Below, piece after piece: positions 5,149 through 5,709 of a DNA stretch of 5,709 nt (the first letter of the stretch is position 1; each line of letters opens with the position of its first letter). A program made the position numbers and the translations under genes. The notes under the pieces are model-generated. The model saw only the letters and a program-made list of their open reading frames with translations. It was not told the DNA's origin and did no database searches. This DNA is from Paracoccaceae bacterium (lineage in GTDB: Bacteria > Pseudomonadota > Alphaproteobacteria > Rhodobacterales > Rhodobacteraceae). Location: the NCBI GenBank assembly GCA_009922885.1, contig RFUP01000165.1, positions 1-5,709 of the forward strand, given 5' to 3'.

Positions 5149-5709
5149 TCAGGCGGTCAGGCCTTCCGGCTCTGCCAGCCCGTTGGCGCGGCACGCCGCC
5201 GTCAGCGTATTGGCCAGAAGGCAGGCAATCGTCATCGGCCCCACGCCCCCCGGCACCGGCGTAATGGCACCAGCCACTTCGGCGCAGCTCTCGAAATGGC
5301 AATCGCCCACCAAGACCGTCTTGCCGTCGCGCTCGATGCGGTTGATGCCCACGTCGATCACCGTGGCCCCCGGCGCAATCCAGTCGCCCGGCACCATCTC
5401 GGGGCGGCCCACAGCGGCCACCACGATCTCGGCTTTCCGCACCACATCGGCCAGATCCTTGGTGCGCGAATGCGCAATGGTCACCGTGCAGCTATCGCGC
5501 AGCAGGAGTTGCGCCATCGGCTTGCCCACGATGTTCGAGCGCCCGATCACCACCGCGTTCTTGCCCGCGATCGAACCAAAATGGTCCCGCAGCATCATCA
5601 GGCAGCCCAACGGCGTGCAGGGCACCATGGATTTCTGCCCCGTCGCCAGAAGGCCCACGTTGGAAATATGGAACCCGTCCACATCCTTCGCCGGATTGAT
5701 CGAGTTGAT
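5149..5709 (-). CDS. folD: Bifunctional methylenetetrahydrofolate dehydrogenase/cyclohydrolase FolD, C-terminal part
   Basis: This enzyme oxidises 5,10-methylene-THF with NADP+ to 5,10-methenyl-THF and hydrolyses that to 10-formyl-THF, supplying one-carbon units for purine and formyl-Met synthesis in the cytoplasm. The 186 visible residues run from the window edge to TGA at 5151-5149, about 60% of a usual ~300-residue FolD. The start and the N-terminal Tyr-x-x-x-Lys catalytic motif lie outside. Seen in order are PAKDVDGFH (fragment residues 6-14; conserved folate-site Asp), PCTPLG (30-35), the NADP-binding GRSNIVGKP (56-64), PGDWIAPGA (107-115), VIDVGINR (117-124) and the strongly conserved ITPVPGGVGPMT (149-160). 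The internal GTG at 5682 is simply a valine in this motif, not a start. No frame damage is seen. It lies upstream of the LytTR gene on the same strand. Confidence 0.96.
   Translation of the reverse strand: MNSINPAKDVDGFHISNVGLLATGQKSMVPCTPLGCLMMLRDHFGSIAGKNAVVIGRSNIVGKPMAQLLLRDSCTVTIAHSRTKDLADVVRKAEIVVAAVGRPEMVPGDWIAPGATVIDVGINRIERDGKTVLVGDCHFESCAEVAGAITPVPGGVGPMTIACLLANTLTAACRANGLAEPEGLTA

Noticed and set aside
1..5709. Mobile element, CRISPR array, tRNA, rRNA or attachment site
   Set aside because: No transposase or integrase motif, no long terminal or regularly spaced repeats, and no tRNA-like cloverleaf was seen on either strand.

Overview
The window is GC-rich, densely packed chromosomal DNA. 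The codon preference, the short divergent and convergent gene arrangement, and the protein types point to an alphaproteobacterium, most likely a Rhodobacterales (Rhodobacter/Roseobacter group) member. The protein types are a DUF4405 membrane protein, a four-helix membrane LytTR protein, and the ligase-associated Lhr-type helicase with PdeM. The lineage is inferred from family recognition and composition; no marker gene was compared.

Layout: (1) 1-442 (+) is the 3' end of a gene with an ATP-grasp-like ending. (2) A strong 10-bp hairpin at 457-481 lies in the 81-bp gap to a convergent gene. (3) 524-1009 (-) is a small three-helix DUF4405 membrane protein. (4) A divergent regulatory gap at 1010-1108 holds a near-perfect 13-bp palindrome. 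(5) 1109-3514 (+) is a full-length ligase-associated DNA-damage-response DExH helicase of the Lhr-Core type. (6) 3558-4217 (+) is its partner metallophosphoesterase/endonuclease PdeM. (7) 4221-5030 (-) is a membrane-anchored LytTR DNA-binding regulator whose stop codon lies 3 bp from that of pdeM. (8) 5031-5148 is an AT-richer gap with several small inverted repeats. (9) 5149-5709 (-) is the C-terminal part of folD.

Functional picture: the core is a two-gene DNA-repair operon, helicase plus Mn-dependent nuclease. In other bacteria this pair usually sits with an ATP-dependent DNA ligase and a metallo-beta-lactamase-fold exonuclease. Neither is visible here, because both flanks are occupied by oppositely oriented, unrelated genes. 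FolD (one-carbon folate metabolism) and the LytTR regulator lie on the same strand but are separated by a gap that could carry the regulator's own promoter. I see no mobile element, CRISPR array, tRNA or rRNA. I do not see a clearly new biological system. The most interesting points are the isolated helicase-pdeM pair, the membrane LytTR protein packed against it, and the palindrome upstream of the helicase.
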